Shown: positions 33,619-41,723, numbered from the stretch's first letter. The stretch: DNA of 64,000 nt from Alphaproteobacteria bacterium (GCA_019635875.1 JAHBYP010000005.1:537687-601686); one strand, 5' to 3'. The notes: a model not told the origin generated them from the sequence alone. Made by a program: numbers and translations.

Positions 33619-34830
33619 TCAGACCCGCTCGATGATCGTGGCGGTGCCCATGCCGGCGCCGATGCACAGCGTGGCCAGGCCGGTGGCGAGCCCGCGGCGC
33701 TCCAGCTCGTCGAGCAGGGTGCCGAGGATCATCGCGCCGGTGGCGCCCAGCGGATGGCCCATGGCGATGGCGCCGCCATTCACGTTGATCTTGTCGTGCG
33801 GGATGTTCAGCGCCTGCATGTAGCGCAGCACGACGGCGGCGAACGCCTCGTTGAGCTCGTAGAGATCGACGTCATTGGCCGACATGCCGGCGCGCTTCAG
33901 CGCCTTCTCCGAGGCCGGCGCCGGGCCCGTGAGCATGATGGTCGGCTCCGAGCCGATCGAGGCGAAGGCGCGGATGCGCGCGCGGGCCTTCAGCCCGGCC
34001 TTCTCGCCGAATTCCTTGGTGCCGATCAGGATGCCGGCGGCACCGTCGACGATGCCCGAGGAATTGCCGGCGTGGTGCACGTGGTTGATCTTCTCGACCT
34101 CGGGATATTTCTGCAGCGCCACCGCGTCGAAGCCCGGCATGACCTCGCCGTGCATCTTGAATGAGGGCTCGAGCGAGGCCAACGACTGCATCGTCGTCTG
34201 CGGCCGCATGTGCTCGTCGTGGTCGAGCAACTCGACGCCGTTCTGGTCCTTCACCGGCACGATCGACTTCTTGAAGTACCTGGCGTCCCACGCCGCCTTG
34301 GCGCGCTTCTGGGATTCGACCGAGTAGGCGTCGACGTCGTCGCGGCTGAATCCGTACTTGGTCGCCACCAGGTCGGCCGAGATACCCTGCGGCACGAAGT
34401 ACATCGGGATCGCCACCGCCGGGTCGACGGGCCAGGCGCCGCCGTCGGAGCCCATCGGCACGCGCGACATCGACTCGACGCCGCCGCCGATCACCGCCTG
34501 CGACTGGCCGGACATCACCTGCGCGGCCGCCATGTTGGTGGCTTCCAGGCCCGAGGCGCAGAAGCGGTTGACCTGCACGCCGGCCACGGTCTGCTCGAAG
34601 CCGGCCATGACCGCGGCGGTGCGGGCGATGTTGGCGCCCTGCTCGCCGATCGGCATGACGCAGCCCAGCACGACGTCGTCGACCAGCGACGTGTCGAGCT
34701 GGTTGCGGTCGCGCAGCGCCTGCAGCGCGGTCACGGCGAGGCGCACCGGGGTCACCTCGTGCAGCGAGCCGTCCTTGCGACCCTTGCCGCGCGGCGTGCG
34801 CACGGCGTCGTAGATGTAGGCGTCGGTCAT
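33619..34830 (-). CDS. Acetyl-CoA C-acyltransferase (thiolase)
   Basis: This is a 403-residue thiolase cleaving 3-ketoacyl-CoA to acetyl-CoA and a shortened acyl-CoA. The nucleophilic Cys is C91 in [26 protein letters not shown] and NEAFAA carry the conserved Asn/His region, and [18 protein letters not shown] plus CIGAGMG near the end hold the catalytic His and second Cys. GGAGAGG precedes its ATG. It lies between the acyl-CoA dehydrogenase and the multifunctional fadJ-like gene and completes the last beta-oxidation step. Confidence 0.93.
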   Translation of the reverse strand: MTDAYIYDAVRTPRGKGRKDGSLHEVTPVRLAVTALQALRDRNQLDTSLVDDVVLGCVMPIGEQGANIARTAAVMAGFEQTVAGVQVNRFCASGLEATNMAAAQVMSGQSQAVIGGGVESMSRVPMGSDGGAWPVDPAVAIPMYFVPQGISADLVATKYGFSRDDVDAYSVESQKRAKAAWDARYFKKSIVPVKDQNGVELLDHDEHMRPQTTMQSLASLEPSFKMHGEVMPGFDAVALQKYPEVEKINHVHHAGNSSGIVDGAAGILIGTKEFGEKAGLKARARIRAFASIGSEPTIMLTGPAPASEKALKRAGMSANDVDLYELNEAFAAVVLRYMQALNIPHDKINVNGGAIAMGHPLGATGAMILGTLLDELERRGLATGLATLCIGAGMGTATIIERV

Positions 34831-34848
34831 CTGCCTCTCCTCAAATTC

Positions 34849-34926
34849 GTCATTCCGAGCGCAGCGAGGAATCTCCTGCCACCGTGGCACAGAAACGAGG
34901 AGATCCCTCGCTGCGCTCGGGATGAC
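34849..34926. repeat. Family D hairpin repeat, copy D3 (long centre)
   Basis: Arms GTCATTCCGAGCGCAGCGAGG and GATCCCTCGCTGCGCTCGGGATGAC flank a longer centre than in other D copies. It lies between the acyl-CoA dehydrogenase and thiolase genes, within the operon. Confidence 0.85.
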
Positions 34927-34932
34927 GTGGTT

Positions 34933-36072
34933 TCACAAAGTGCGGCCGATCAGTTCCTTCATGATCTCGTTGGTACCGCCATAGATCTTCTGCACCCGGC
35001 TGTCGGCGTAGAGCCGCGCGATGGGGTATTCCCACATGTAGCCGTAGCCGCCGAAGAGCTGCAGGCACTGGTCGACGAAGTCGCACTGCAGGTCGGTCAG
35101 CCAGTACTTGCACATCGCCGCGTCGGCGACGCTGAGCTCCTTGCGCAGGTGGCGCGCGACGCAGTCGTCGAGATAGGTGCGCGCCACCGTCGCCTTGGTC
35201 TTCAGCTCTGCGAGCTTGAAGCGGGTGTTCTGGAACTCGATGATCGGCTTGCCGAAGGCCTTGCGCTCCTTGGTGTACTCGATCGTCGCCTTCAGCGCCG
35301 CCTCGATGGCGGCGATCGCCTGCACGCCGATCACCAGGCGCTCCTGCGGCAGCTCCTGCATCAGCTGCGCGAAGCCGGTGCCTTCGGCGCCCAGCAGATT
35401 GCTCACCGGCACGCGCACGTCGTCGAAGAACAGCTCCGAGGTGTCCTGCGCCTTCATGCCGATCTTGTCGAGGTTGCGGCCGCGACGGAATCCCTTGGCG
35501 TGGCCCTCGACGCAGATCAGCGAGGTCCCGCGCGCGCCCTGCTTCGGGTCGGTCTTGCAGACGACGATGATCAGGTCGGCGTTCTGGCCGTTGGTGATGA
35601 AGGTCTTCGAGCCGTTGATCACGTAATCGTCGCCGTCGCGTACCGCCGACGTGCGCACCGATTGCAGGTCCGAGCCGGTGCCGGGCTCGGTCATGGCGAT
35701 GGCGGTGATCATCTCGCCGCTCACCATCTTGGGCAGCCAGCGCTTCTTCTGCTCCTCGGTGCCGAAATGCCTGATGTAGGGCGAGGTGATGTCGTTGTGC
35801 AGCGAGAAGCCGGGGCCTGAGGCGAAGACGCGCCACTGCTCCTCGATGGCGATCACGTTGTGCAGCCAGTCGGCGCCGACGCCGCCATACTCCTCCGGCA
35901 CGTCCATGCACAGCAGGCCGAGCTCGCCGGCCTTGCGCCACACCGATTTCGGGACGACGCCCTCGTCTTCCCACTGCGCGTGATGCGGCTGCACCTCCGT
36001 CTCGAAGAAGCGGCGGCAGGTTTGGCGGAACATCTCGTGTTCCGGGGTATAGACGCTGGCCAACGCACTCAA
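34933..36072 (-). CDS. Acyl-CoA dehydrogenase
   Basis: This is a flavoprotein of about 379 residues introducing the 2,3 double bond into acyl-CoA. It starts EHEMFRQTCRRFFETEV; TAIAMTEPGTGSDLQ binds FAD, FITNG follows, and LFGGYGYMWEYPIARLYADSRVQKIYGGTNEIMKELI is the C-terminal signature with the usual catalytic acid in that region. I chose TTG at 36072 because GGAGGGAG lies eight bases upstream; GTG at 36090 would add six residues but overlaps that site. It is the first gene of the beta-oxidation set. Confidence 0.9.
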   Translation of the reverse strand: MSALASVYTPEHEMFRQTCRRFFETEVQPHHAQWEDEGVVPKSVWRKAGELGLLCMDVPEEYGGVGADWLHNVIAIEEQWRVFASGPGFSLHNDITSPYIRHFGTEEQKKRWLPKMVSGEMITAIAMTEPGTGSDLQSVRTSAVRDGDDYVINGSKTFITNGQNADLIIVVCKTDPKQGARGTSLICVEGHAKGFRRGRNLDKIGMKAQDTSELFFDDVRVPVSNLLGAEGTGFAQLMQELPQERLVIGVQAIAAIEAALKATIEYTKERKAFGKPIIEFQNTRFKLAELKTKATVARTYLDDCVARHLRKELSVADAAMCKYWLTDLQCDFVDQCLQLFGGYGYMWEYPIARLYADSRVQKIYGGTNEIMKELIGRTL

Positions 36073-36170
36073 AGGCGCCACTCCCTCCACGCTTCTTTCG
36101 GCGTCACCATGGGCCGGCCCACCGGCAACGTCCAGCCGGGCACATACTTTCCCTTTACGTAAACGTCAAT

Positions 36171-36788
36171 TCAATTCGCGCGGCGTTTCCGCACCCGGTT
36201 GCCGCCCGGCCAGGCCGTCATGGCCGTGGCGATCACCCGCACCAGCTCGGCACGTCGGGCGCCGTCGGCGCTCTGGATATCCAGGCCGCGTATCACGGCG
36301 ACGTAGAAGCACGCGAGCGCCCGCACATCGCAATCGGACGCCAGCTCGCCCTCACCGCGTGCCCGCTCCAGCCGCTTCTGCAAGACGAGGATATCGCCGT
36401 TGCGACGGCGGGCCATCTCCTGCCGCACCGCCGCGGTCTCGGGGCCGCCGGCCGTGCCGCCCTGCACCATCAGGCAGCCACCCGGCTTGCCCGGTCCGCT
36501 GACGACATCGATGGCGCCGCGCATCAGAAGCTCGACGCATTCGCGGGCGGTGGGCGCCGCGAGCGCCTCCGCGACATAGGCCGAGGGCCCGGCCTCGTAG
36601 CGCTCCAGCACCTTGAGGAAAAGCGATTCCTTGTTGCCGTAGGCGGCATAGAGGCTGGGCCGGTTGATGCCCATCGCCTCGGTAAGGTCGGAGAGCGAGG
36701 TGCCCTCGTAGCCCTGGCGCCAGAAGACCTGCATCGCCTTCTCCAGCGCGGCGTCGCTGTCGAATGCCCGGGGCCGGCCGGTCGCCAT
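36171..36788 (-). CDS. TetR family transcriptional regulator
   Basis: This is a 205-residue repressor-type regulator. Residues 5-55 form the TetR helix-turn-helix: ALEKAMQVFWRQGYEGTSLSDLTEAMGINRPSLYAAYGNKESLFLKVLERY. The rest is a helical ligand domain with GGCLMVQGG, seen in the AcrR/TetR_C_16-like group. The ATG is preceded by GGAGGG. It is divergent from an SDR gene; the 117-bp spacer carries two matching 16-bp dyads, so it probably represses itself and the SDR gene. The inducer is likely a small aldehyde, ketone or quinone-like compound. Confidence 0.9.
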   Translation of the reverse strand: MATGRPRAFDSDAALEKAMQVFWRQGYEGTSLSDLTEAMGINRPSLYAAYGNKESLFLKVLERYEAGPSAYVAEALAAPTARECVELLMRGAIDVVSGPGKPGGCLMVQGGTAGGPETAAVRQEMARRRNGDILVLQKRLERARGEGELASDCDVRALACFYVAVIRGLDIQSADGARRAELVRVIATAMTAWPGGNRVRKRRAN

Positions 36789-36816
36789 CGTACCCTCCAT
36801 CGGCCAATCCAATAAA

Positions 36817-36832
36817 TGTACCGCTCGATACA
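36817..36832. promoter_or_regulatory. TetR-type operator O1, TGTACC-N4-GATACA
   Basis: TGTACCGCTCGATACA matches the second copy (36867-36882) at both half-sites, differing only in the 4-bp centre. It is nearest the TetR gene and would overlap its promoter (TTATGT-like -10 on the minus strand). Confidence 0.65.
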
Positions 36833-36839
36833 TAAGACC

Positions 36840-36867
36840 TTGACGAACGGCCGGCAAGACCTATTCT
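36840..36867 (+). promoter_or_regulatory. Candidate promoter of the SDR gene
   Basis: TTGACG (36840-36845), a 16-bp spacer, then TATTCT (36862-36867) give a sigma70-like promoter whose -10 box runs into operator O2. A regulator bound there would block it. The ATG of the SDR gene is about 40 bp downstream. Confidence 0.5.
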
Positions 36868-36882
36868 GTACCTAACGATACA
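36867..36882. promoter_or_regulatory. TetR-type operator O2, TGTACC-N4-GATACA
   Basis: TGTACCTAACGATACA, extended by one C/G pair on each side (CTGTA...TACAG), lies 50 bp centre to centre from O1, about five helical turns. Both copies lie in the TetR/SDR divergent spacer. Confidence 0.65.
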
Positions 36883-36905
36883 GAACCTCCCCCATGGAGA
36901 CGACA

Positions 36906-37655
36906 ATGGGCAGGCATCTTCAGGGCAAGATCGCCCTCGTCACCGGCGGCTCGCGCGGCATCGGCGCGGCGATCGCCCGACGTCTCGCCGCCGACGGCGC
37001 CGACGTCGCCATCAGCTACGCCGCCTCGGCCGATCGGGCGCAGGCGGTGGCACGCGAGATCGAGGGCAACGGCGTGCGCGCCGCCTCGTTCAAGGCCGAC
37101 CAGGCCGATCCGACGGCGGTCGCCGGGCTGGTGAAGGCGGTGGTCAAGCGATTCGGCCGCCTCGACATCCTGGTCAACAGCGCCGGCGTGTTCGTCACCG
37201 GCCCGCTGGGCGACCCGGCGACCGACGTCACGGCGCTCGAGCGGCAATTCGCGGTGAATGTCGGCGGCGTGGCGGCGGCGGTGCGTGCCGCGGCGGCGCA
37301 TCTCAAGGAGGGCGGCCGCATCATTACCATCGGCTCGGGCGTCGGCACGCGCACACCGTGGCCTGGCATGGCGGACTACGGTGCGACCAAGGCAGCGGTG
37401 GCGTCTTACACGCGCGGCTGGGCGCGTGACCTCGGTGGCAAGGGCATCACCGTCAACACCGTGCAGCCCGGCCCGATCGACACCGACATGAACCCTTCCG
37501 ACGGCGAATTCGCCGAGATCCAGAAGGTCGGCACGGCGCTCGGCCGCTACGGGAAGCCCGAGGAAATCGCCGCCGCGGTCGCGTTCCTCGCCGGCCCCGA
37601 TGCGTCCTACATCACCGGCGCGACGCTCGACGTCGATGGCGGGTTCAACGCGTAG
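36906..37655 (+). CDS. SDR family oxidoreductase under TetR control
   Basis: This is a 249-residue classical short-chain dehydrogenase of the FabG-like group. VTGGSRGIGAAIA is near residues 12-24, NSAG mid-protein, Ser in TIGSGVG, YGATKAAV as the YxxxK pair, and a closing ATLDVDGG. The start is ATG 36906 with GGAG seven bases upstream rather than the ATG four codons earlier. It is divergent from a TetR gene with twin operators between them, the arrangement of inducible aldehyde/quinone reductases. The substrate is unknown. Confidence 0.9.
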   Translation: MGRHLQGKIALVTGGSRGIGAAIARRLAADGADVAISYAASADRAQAVAREIEGNGVRAASFKADQADPTAVAGLVKAVVKRFGRLDILVNSAGVFVTGPLGDPATDVTALERQFAVNVGGVAAAVRAAAAHLKEGGRIITIGSGVGTRTPWPGMADYGATKAAVASYTRGWARDLGGKGITVNTVQPGPIDTDMNPSDGEFAEIQKVGTALGRYGKPEEIAAAVAFLAGPDASYITGATLDVDGGFNA

Positions 37656-37667
37656 CCGCCTCTCCTA

Positions 37668-37691
37668 CCTTCCCCCGCCAGCGGGGGAAGG
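37668..37691. repeat. Solo family A-like end hairpin, copy A8
   Basis: CCTTCCCCCGCCAGCGGGGGAAGG is a short palindrome of the family A end type without the internal part. It separates the convergent SDR and lipoprotein genes. Confidence 0.7.
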
Positions 37692-37699
37692 TGGTTCCT

Positions 37700-38482
37700 C
37701 TACTGTACGGCTAGCTTGATGCGGCCGGCGAGCTCGGCGCCGGTCATGCCGGGGCGCGCGCCCTCGGCGTAGTACACGCGCAGCAGCATCGTGTCGTACC
37801 GGTTGATCTGCGCCGGCTCCTGGAAGCGCTCGATGCCGAAGTTCAGCGGCGCGATCTCGACCTTCGAGGAGAACTGCTTGAGGTAGATGGCGAAGTCGAA
37901 CGGCCTGCACTGGCGCAGGCGGCTGCCCGGGCTGTTGTCGAGGTAGTGGCCGGTGTCGAGGATCCAGGCGCGCTCTATGGTGTTGCGCGCGCGGTCGGAG
38001 AGCTGCCAGGCCTCCCAGCGGCGCGCGCCGGCGACCGGCGGGTTCTTCCAGGTCTGGATGATATTCTCGCCCTTCGACAGGGCGCGGAACGCCTGGTCGG
38101 CCCTCGCCTCGCGCGCGAACTCGAAGAGCACGCGCGCCCTGGCTGGATCGTCGACGCGGGTGAACCGCAGATTGGTCTGGCGCTGGATTTGCGCCGCCAC
38201 GGTGTTGAAGTGACTTTGCGTGCGCGTGCGGCAGGCCCGGTCGAAGCCGTCGGCGAAGACGATCGCCACCGGCACCTCGGTCGACTCCCAGCGGAACAAC
38301 GCGGCGATCGGCCCGACGAATTTGTCGGCGTCCTCGCCCTTGAGATTGAGCGCCTGCATGTCGGCACGCACCGCCTGGGCGTCTGCCGGGCTCATCGGCT
38401 GCACCAACGGCGTGGTGGCGCAGGCGCCGAGCGTGGACAAGGCGACGATGATGACGGAACGGCTCACGAGCTGGCGCATCAC
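37700..38482 (-). CDS. Uncharacterised lipoprotein
   Basis: This is a 260-residue envelope protein. The signal peptide ends in the lipobox LSTLGAC with the lipidated Cys near residue 21. The mature part has no motif I recognise; it contains RFTRVDDPARARVLFEFAREARADQAF, a Trp-rich middle (RWEAWQLSDRARNTIERAWILDTGHYLDNSPGS) and one further Cys pair. It resembles DUF2927-type secreted proteins in general layout, but I am not sure. It stands alone between a solo hairpin and the A6 repeat. Confidence 0.65.
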   Translation of the reverse strand: MMRQLVSRSVIIVALSTLGACATTPLVQPMSPADAQAVRADMQALNLKGEDADKFVGPIAALFRWESTEVPVAIVFADGFDRACRTRTQSHFNTVAAQIQRQTNLRFTRVDDPARARVLFEFAREARADQAFRALSKGENIIQTWKNPPVAGARRWEAWQLSDRARNTIERAWILDTGHYLDNSPGSRLRQCRPFDFAIYLKQFSSKVEIAPLNFGIERFQEPAQINRYDTMLLRVYYAEGARPGMTGAELAGRIKLAVQ

Positions 38483-38511
38483 AGCAAATCTCCCCTTACG
38501 CCATCATTCTA

Positions 38512-38636
38512 CCTTCCCCCGGAGGGGAAGGTGGCGCGCGTAGCGCGACGGATGGGGGATGTCGAAGACAGACTCCTCCGTCCGTCTTCGACATCCCCCA
38601 TCCGCCCTTCGGGCACCTTCCCCCTCCGGGGGAAGG
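38512..38636. repeat. Family A hairpin repeat, copy A6
   Basis: This is a 125-bp family A element with one short mismatch in the left arm. It lies 24 bp past the stop of the selenoprotein gene and 30 bp before the lipoprotein gene on the same strand, so it may end the selenoprotein transcript. Confidence 0.9.
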
Positions 38637-38660
38637 CACAATTTCCGGCACCCGCGCCCC

Positions 38661-39182
38661 TCACGTCGAGGTCAGGCGGCGCAGGATCTCGTCGAACGCG
38701 TTGTCGGCGATCTGCCGGATCTCGTCGTCGGTGCGATCCTGGATCGGATGCGGCACCCAGACGAGGGTCGGCTCATAGCCGAGCGTGGCGCTTTGCGCGG
38801 CGGCGGCTTCGACGAAGGCGGTCGTTGCGACGCCCATCGACGGAATGCCGCGGCTCTCGAGGTCAGCAATGTCGTGCAGACTGCACGTTGTGCAAGACCC
38901 TCAATCGGCCAGGCCTTCGACGACGACCTGCACCTCCCCGGCGATCTTCTGCTTCAGATCGACCGGCGCGAGACGGCTGGGCGTCGCCTTGGCGTAGCGC
39001 TTCACGGCGATGCCGCGCTCTCCCAATCGCTGATCGAGGCGATCGAGGAAGATGTTGCCGCGCGCCTTGGCGATGTCGAGCAGCCCGACGGTCACGCCGT
39101 CGAGCGACGATGGTCTGGGCGGCTTCTGCCGTCCCAGAACCTTGAGCTCGCCCGTGGGGTCGAGCAGGGTCCGGTTGTCCAT
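38661..39182 (-). CDS. UGSC-family selenoprotein (UGA at codon 94 read as selenocysteine)
   Basis: This is a 173-residue protein if UGA at 38901-38903 is read as Sec. Residues 1-93 end VVVEGLAD, then U94-G-S-C97-T-T-C100-S-L-H, and the frame stays open and protein-like for 79 codons (IADLESRGIPSMGVATTAF..., then VWVPHPIQDRTDDEIRQ) to a TGA at 38661. The U-G-S-C motif is the name-giving signature of the UGSC family, known with Sec or Cys. A SECIS-like hairpin follows the UGA. The fold resembles an amidotransferase/racemase-like N half (GVTVGLLDIAKARGN), but the function is unknown; a redox role with C97 is likely. AAGGAGG lies upstream. Gene callers that stop at UGA would report only 93 residues. 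Confidence 0.85.
38873..38887 (-). promoter_or_regulatory. Bacterial SECIS-like hairpin
   Basis: Read on the minus strand, CGTGCA-GTC-TGCACG is a perfect 6-bp stem with a 3-nt loop beginning with G. The stem starts 14 nt and the loop G falls 20 nt after the UGA at 38903-38901. An outer GGUC...GACC pairing can extend it. Bacterial SECIS elements need a small apical loop with a 5' G at about this distance to bind SelB. Confidence 0.75.
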
Positions 39183-39184
39183 GG

Positions 39185-40624
39185 TCAGCTTCGCACCTCC
39201 TTGGTGACGGGTTGGGAATTGATCTCGGCGTGCGCGCCCCAGCCGACCAGAAGGCCGGAGAACAGGCCCGCCGAGCCGCCGGCATGGACGATGTTGAGTC
39301 CGTCCGGGCGGAACTTGTGCAGGGTCTTGCCCTTGAGCTTCTCGGGCACGCCGACGGCGCAGCCATCGACATCGCGCAGGACCTTGTCGGCCTCCACGAC
39401 GCAGAGCCGGTGCAGCTCCTCCTTCACCCGCGCCTTGCTCCAGCCGGCGTCGCGGAAGACGCGGTGATGCTCGGGCGAGCAGACGATGAAGACGTCGGGG
39501 CCGGGGAAGGTCTTGGGATGGAACACCGCGTTCAGCGCCATGGCGAAGCTCTTCGCCAGCGACTCCGCCGTGCGCGAGCTCTGATCGACGATGCCCTGCA
39601 CGCCGTAGCCGGCGAACACCGTCACCGCCGACTTGCCGCGCGCGACGCCGCGCTCGACCGAGAGCGGATCCCAGGACATGCCCTCCTCGTCCTCGGGGAA
39701 GCACATGCCGAGCTTGCCGGGATTGCCCAGGGTGGCGCGATCGACGCCGCCGGGCTTGCCGCCGCCGATGTTGCGGATGGTGAGCTGCAGGGCGCGGCCG
39801 ATGGTGCTGTTGGCGCGGTTGCCCTGGCCCAGCACATTGACGCCGCAGTTCATGCCGAGGTGGCGGCGCGCCGGGCCGTTCACGATGACGATCGGCCCGA
39901 TATACATCGTCGTGGCGATCACGCCGTGCAGGCAGAAGCGATCGTCGAGCGCGGCCTCGACGGCGGCCAGCAGCACCGGCATGTACTCCGGCTTGCAGCC
40001 GGCCATGACGGCGTTGATCGCCACCTTCTCGACCGTGCAGGCCGGGTAGTCCGGCGGCATCATGCCGAGCACTTCCTTGGGGTCACGCATCGTGCCGCGC
40101 AGCATGCGCAGCACGCGCACCGGCGTCGGCGGCACCACGGGCAGCCCGTCGCTCCAGTCGCGCTCGAAGCAGGCCTCGACATCGTCCTCGTAGCCGCCGA
40201 TCTCTACCGCGCGCGCGGCGAAGCTGACGCCGCCGAAGCGCAGCTCCAGCTCGTCGACCATGCCGGGATCGACCGTCTTCGAGCCGCAGCCCGGCCGCTC
40301 GGCCGGCAGGCCCTCGCCCAGGCCGCGCACGCCGGTGAGCGCTTCCCATTCGCCGCGATGCCAGCCGAAGGCGCGCGCCGACTCGCGGCCGCCGACAATG
40401 CGGATCACCGTCGGCACGGTCTCGATGTTGAGATGCCAGGAGCGCTCGAGATCGGTGTCGTCGACCACGCCCGAGATACCCGCGGGGAACGCCGGATCGT
40501 CCTGGGTCAGGACCGTGAGCTTCTCGCGGCCGCCGGCGAGCTGGTGCAGCACGGGCGTGATCAGCTCGCAGGTCGGGCAATCGCGCTTGACGACGACGGC
40601 CAATCCGTCGGGCAGGCTCACCAT
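39185..40624 (-). CDS. Thioredoxin-like N-terminal domain fused to an unrecognised large domain; partner of the selenoprotein
   Basis: This is a 479-residue protein. Residues 1-95 look thioredoxin-like: VVVKRDCPTCELITPVLHQL with C16-P-T-C19, then a beta strand and a cis-Pro-like ETVPTVIRI. Residues 110-479 are a domain I cannot name, with several Cys (YPACTVEKVAINAVMAGCKPEYMP, GMNCGVNVLGQGNRAN, LGMCFPEDEEG) and Gly-rich turns (IGGGKPGG) suggesting a metal or cofactor site. The start is ATG 40624 behind GAGGGA. The selenoprotein ATG is 2 bp after its stop, so both are co-translated. No signal peptide, so it is cytosolic. Confidence 0.78.
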   Translation of the reverse strand: MVSLPDGLAVVVKRDCPTCELITPVLHQLAGGREKLTVLTQDDPAFPAGISGVVDDTDLERSWHLNIETVPTVIRIVGGRESARAFGWHRGEWEALTGVRGLGEGLPAERPGCGSKTVDPGMVDELELRFGGVSFAARAVEIGGYEDDVEACFERDWSDGLPVVPPTPVRVLRMLRGTMRDPKEVLGMMPPDYPACTVEKVAINAVMAGCKPEYMPVLLAAVEAALDDRFCLHGVIATTMYIGPIVIVNGPARRHLGMNCGVNVLGQGNRANSTIGRALQLTIRNIGGGKPGGVDRATLGNPGKLGMCFPEDEEGMSWDPLSVERGVARGKSAVTVFAGYGVQGIVDQSSRTAESLAKSFAMALNAVFHPKTFPGPDVFIVCSPEHHRVFRDAGWSKARVKEELHRLCVVEADKVLRDVDGCAVGVPEKLKGKTLHKFRPDGLNIVHAGGSAGLFSGLLVGWGAHAEINSQPVTKEVRS

Positions 40625-40700
40625 GTGGACGTCCCTCGATGTTCTGGGCACGGAGGCTAACGTCAGCCGGGACGGCCGTCTATCGGGCGTTGGGTTCTTC

Positions 40701-40855
40701 CCTTCTCCCCGCGAAGGCTGGGAGAAGGTGGCGCGAAGCGCCGGATGAGGGGCTTCGCGGTGCGCCAACAGCGGCAGTTGATGGTGTCGAACGAGAAGCC
40801 CCTCATCCGCCTCGCTGGCGCTCGGCACCTTCTCCCCGCCTTCGCGGGGAGAAGG
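40701..40855. repeat. Family C hairpin repeat, copy C1
   Basis: This is a 155-bp element with CCTTCTCCCCGC-type outer arms and an inner GATGAGGGGCTTCGC / AAGCCCCTCATCC pair. It overlaps the 3' end of the EamA gene, providing its last ~17 codons and stop, and separates it from the selenoprotein operon. Confidence 0.85.
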
Positions 40856-41714
40856 AAGAAACCGGCCAGGCGATCACCGCCAGGCCGCCGACGATCAGCG
40901 CCATGCCGGAGAGCCGCAGCGGCCCGAAGCGCTCGTCGAAGGCGAAGTAGGACACGACGGCGCTGATCACCGGCACCAGCAGCGCGAAGGGCGTGACGGC
41001 GCTGGCGGGATAGAGGCGCAGCAGCGAGCCCCAGATCAGGTAGGCCACCAGGGTCGCCATGACTGCGAGATAGGCGATGGCCAGCCAGCTGGCCCAGGTG
41101 GCGTTGGCGACCGAGGCGGCGATCGCCGCCGGCCCTTCGAGCCACAGCGACAGCGCCAGCGAGGGCAACGGCGCGATCAGGCTGAGCCAGGCCACCATGT
41201 TGAGGTCGATGCGGCCCAGCCGCTTGGCGAGGATATTGCCCACCGCCCAGCTGGTCGCCGACATCAGGGCGAGGCCGAAGCCGATGACCGTCACGGCGCC
41301 GATACCCGCGCCGCCGACCGAGGCGCCCACCAGCACGAGGCCGAGCACGGCGATGGTCACGCCGGCGCCCTGCTTGGGCGTCGGCCTCTCGCCGATCAGC
41401 AGGGCGAAGACGATGGTGAGCGGCGCCTGGGTGTGCACGATGACAGCGGCGAGGCCGGGCGGCACGCTCTCGGCCATGGCGGAGAACAGGAAGACGAACT
41501 GGCCGACATACCAGGTGAAGGCCACGGCGATCATCATCGGCCACGACGCGTTGGTCGGCCGCGCCAGCCACAGCACCGGGATCGCCGCGCCGACGAAGCG
41601 CAGCGCCGTCATCAGGAGCGGCGGGAACGAGTCGAGGCCGATGCGGATGGCGGCGAAATTGAAGCCCCAGATGACCGCGACGAGCAGCGCGCCGGCGATA
41701 TGGTGCAGGGGCAC
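40803..41714 (-). CDS. EamA/DMT family transporter with repeat-derived C terminus
   Basis: This is a 303-residue inner-membrane exporter of the drug/metabolite transporter superfamily with ten predicted hydrophobic segments in two EamA repeats: the first contains AAIRIGLDSFPPLLMTALRF and ends near ALLIGERPTP, the second YLIWGSLLRLYPASAVTPFALLVPV. The last residues ([17 protein letters not shown]) are encoded inside repeat C1 and are unlike any transporter helix. The start is ATG 41714, 9 bp after the 3-hydroxyacyl-CoA dehydrogenase stop, so probably one transcript. The exported compound is unknown. Confidence 0.86.
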   Translation of the reverse strand: MPLHHIAGALLVAVIWGFNFAAIRIGLDSFPPLLMTALRFVGAAIPVLWLARPTNASWPMMIAVAFTWYVGQFVFLFSAMAESVPPGLAAVIVHTQAPLTIVFALLIGERPTPKQGAGVTIAVLGLVLVGASVGGAGIGAVTVIGFGLALMSATSWAVGNILAKRLGRIDLNMVAWLSLIAPLPSLALSLWLEGPAAIAASVANATWASWLAIAYLAVMATLVAYLIWGSLLRLYPASAVTPFALLVPVISAVVSYFAFDERFGPLRLSGMALIVGGLAVIAWPVSSFSPRRRGEGAERQRGG

Positions 41715-41723
41715 GGCCTGCCC

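Noticed and set aside
36072..36090. GTG at 36090 as start of the acyl-CoA dehydrogenase
   Set aside because: It overlaps the GGAGGGAG sequence that serves well as a ribosome site for TTG at 36072; kept only as an alternative.
38863..38903. The UGSC gene as a pseudogene or as two separate short genes
   Set aside because: Frame and sequence quality continue across the UGA without a shift, the UGA falls exactly in the U-G-S-C motif, and a SECIS-like stem follows.
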